Positions 12,988 to 13,896 of a stretch of 13,896 bases of DNA are shown piece by piece. A program made the translations under genes and the position numbers. The stretch comes from Pyrodictiaceae archaeon (lineage in GTDB: Archaea > Thermoproteota > Thermoprotei_A > Sulfolobales > Pyrodictiaceae), in the NCBI GenBank assembly GCA_026986935.1, contig JALSNP010000033.1, positions 1 through 13,896 on the forward strand, written 5' to 3'. Position 1 is the first letter of the stretch; every line of letters begins with the position of its first letter. The notes beneath the pieces are model-generated. The model ran no database searches and was not told the DNA's origin. It saw only the letters and a program-made list of their open reading frames with translations.

Positions 12988-13896
12988 CTAGAGTTCAAAT
13001 ATTACCCTTGAATACGAGGCGCCAAGCACCCTCGCAACAGCCACTATGATTAAGCTCATTATGGTAAGGAAAGAGAATATGGCTATTGGAAGCGCAGTCA
13101 TGTATATTATTGCATATATTAGTATCTCGAAATGAAGAGTGTTCTCAGGTTTTTGTGCATACACTATCTTTCCGGCTATAACGTTGTTCCAATCAATATC
13201 GCATTTTCCGTTTTTTTCTAATTTAAGCCCTATAGGGTAACCTGCTCCCCCATATATGCCGTATTCATAAATGTTTACTCTTATACCGCGCCATCTTTTC
13301 TCACGGGAGTTTATACTATAGATATTCCCGTTCTCGACTTTTAATTTAATGGTGCACGTGCTGGGTGCGTATATCTTAACATCCACGTAGTTTGAATCAG
13401 GGGTACATTTTATTATTGATAATGTCTCAGTATCTTTACTTATGGATACTTGTGTACAATCATTAATAAATAATGCAATGTCGGGGTTAAGGAATACGAT
13501 ATTCCTAACATGAATATCTAACCTGTAAGGAGCTTCCTCTAGTTCATATGTGAGTTTAGCGCTATCCGGTATCTTGACATTATTGTAGCTCGTCTTTAGC
13601 CCTAAGTATTCTACATATATATTATACGTGCCGTTAGGTATACTATTTGGCTGGAGAACGTAATAGCCACCATCCAGCCTTATCCGGAATATGTACGTAG
13701 TTCCTAAATCTGTATTGTTAAAGAAAACCAAACCACCATGGGGATGTGTATGTGCCTCGCCGTACACAATTCCCCATATGCTATAACTATTGTAAGTGGC
13801 TATTCTACTAAGGTCTAATGAGGAGGAGTATCCTTGGATTAGGTTTTGATAGAAGAAGCTCACCCATAGGGGAAGATAAGGAAGCATAGCATTAGC
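12988..13896 (-). CDS. Membrane-anchored protein with beta-sandwich (carboxypeptidase-regulatory-like) domain, start beyond window
   Basis: An in-frame ATG lies at 13887, but the frame stays open to the window edge, so the true start may lie outside. Residues about 36-100 from that ATG (IWGIVYGEAHTHPHGGLVFF, a GGYYVLQPNSIPNGTYNIYV segment) have the strand, turn and PNGTY pattern of transthyretin-like or carboxypeptidase-regulatory domains. A second all-beta region (about 120-250) contains four cysteines (144, 161, 178, 229) that could form disulfides outside the cell. The C-terminal 45 residues contain one long or two short membrane segments (ILIYAIIYMTALPIAIF and FLTIMSLIIVAVARVL) and a short tail. 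It stands first in the set with the two-helix protein and the ATPase, so it may be a surface or channel subunit of the same machine; the family is not recognised. Confidence 0.6.
   Translation of the reverse strand, partial: ANAMLPYLPLWVSFFYQNLIQGYSSSLDLSRIATYNSYSIWGIVYGEAHTHPHGGLVFFNNTDLGTTYIFRIRLDGGYYVLQPNSIPNGTYNIYVEYLGLKTSYNNVKIPDSAKLTYELEEAPYRLDIHVRNIVFLNPDIALFINDCTQVSISKDTETLSIIKCTPDSNYVDVKIYAPSTCTIKLKVENGNIYSINSREKRWRGIRVNIYEYGIYGGAGYPIGLKLEKNGKCDIDWNNVIAGKIVYAQKPENTLHFEILIYAIIYMTALPIAIFSFLTIMSLIIVAVARVLGASYSRVIFEL

Noticed and set aside
1..13896. Transposase, insertion sequence or CRISPR array that could explain the moved genes.
   Set aside because: No transposase-like protein, no flanking inverted or direct repeats around uL2-uS19 and no repeat-spacer pattern were seen.

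Overview
The window looks like a hyperthermophilic crenarchaeote (Thermoproteota), most likely a Desulfurococcales or Pyrodictiaceae-type organism. The evidence is archaeal-type ribosomal proteins, a SPOUT methyltransferase next to rpl3, frequent GTG and TTG starts, Shine-Dalgarno motifs of the GGTG/GGGG type, TATA-like boxes, and a HerA/VirB4-type DNA-import ATPase. The genus is inference.

Left block (1-4842), all minus strand. In transcription order it holds a 35-residue basic protein, a SPOUT-class RNA methyltransferase, uL3, uL4, uL23, a 288-base gene-free spacer, uL22 and uS3 (cut by the window edge). In other archaea uL2 and uS19 normally lie between uL23 and uL22. Here they are missing from that place. 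The spacer instead holds a GC-rich foldable element with a K-turn-like motif and two TATA-like boxes.

Middle block (about 5000-9626). On the plus strand are a CxxCxxCC cysteine-cluster (YkgJ-type) protein and a small alpha/beta protein. An unrecognised 165-residue gene follows on the minus strand. Divergent from it is a plus-strand pair made of a MoxR-type AAA ATPase and a large VWA-domain protein.

Right block (9634-13896), all minus strand. In transcription order it holds a membrane-anchored beta-domain protein (cut by the window edge), a 56-residue two-helix membrane protein, a VirB4/HerA/CedB-like ATPase, then the displaced uL2 and uS19, then a class I SAM methyltransferase. uL2 begins inside the 3' end of the ATPase gene. 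The first three genes resemble a piece of an archaeal DNA-import (Ced/Ted, type IV secretion-like) locus. The two essential ribosomal genes therefore seem to have been moved about 9 kb into an AT-rich DNA-transfer locus and to be transcribed with it.

The most notable observations are this break-up of the S10/L2 ribosomal cluster, the possible RNA in the vacated slot, and two small genes (56 and 35 residues) that an automatic annotation would probably miss.
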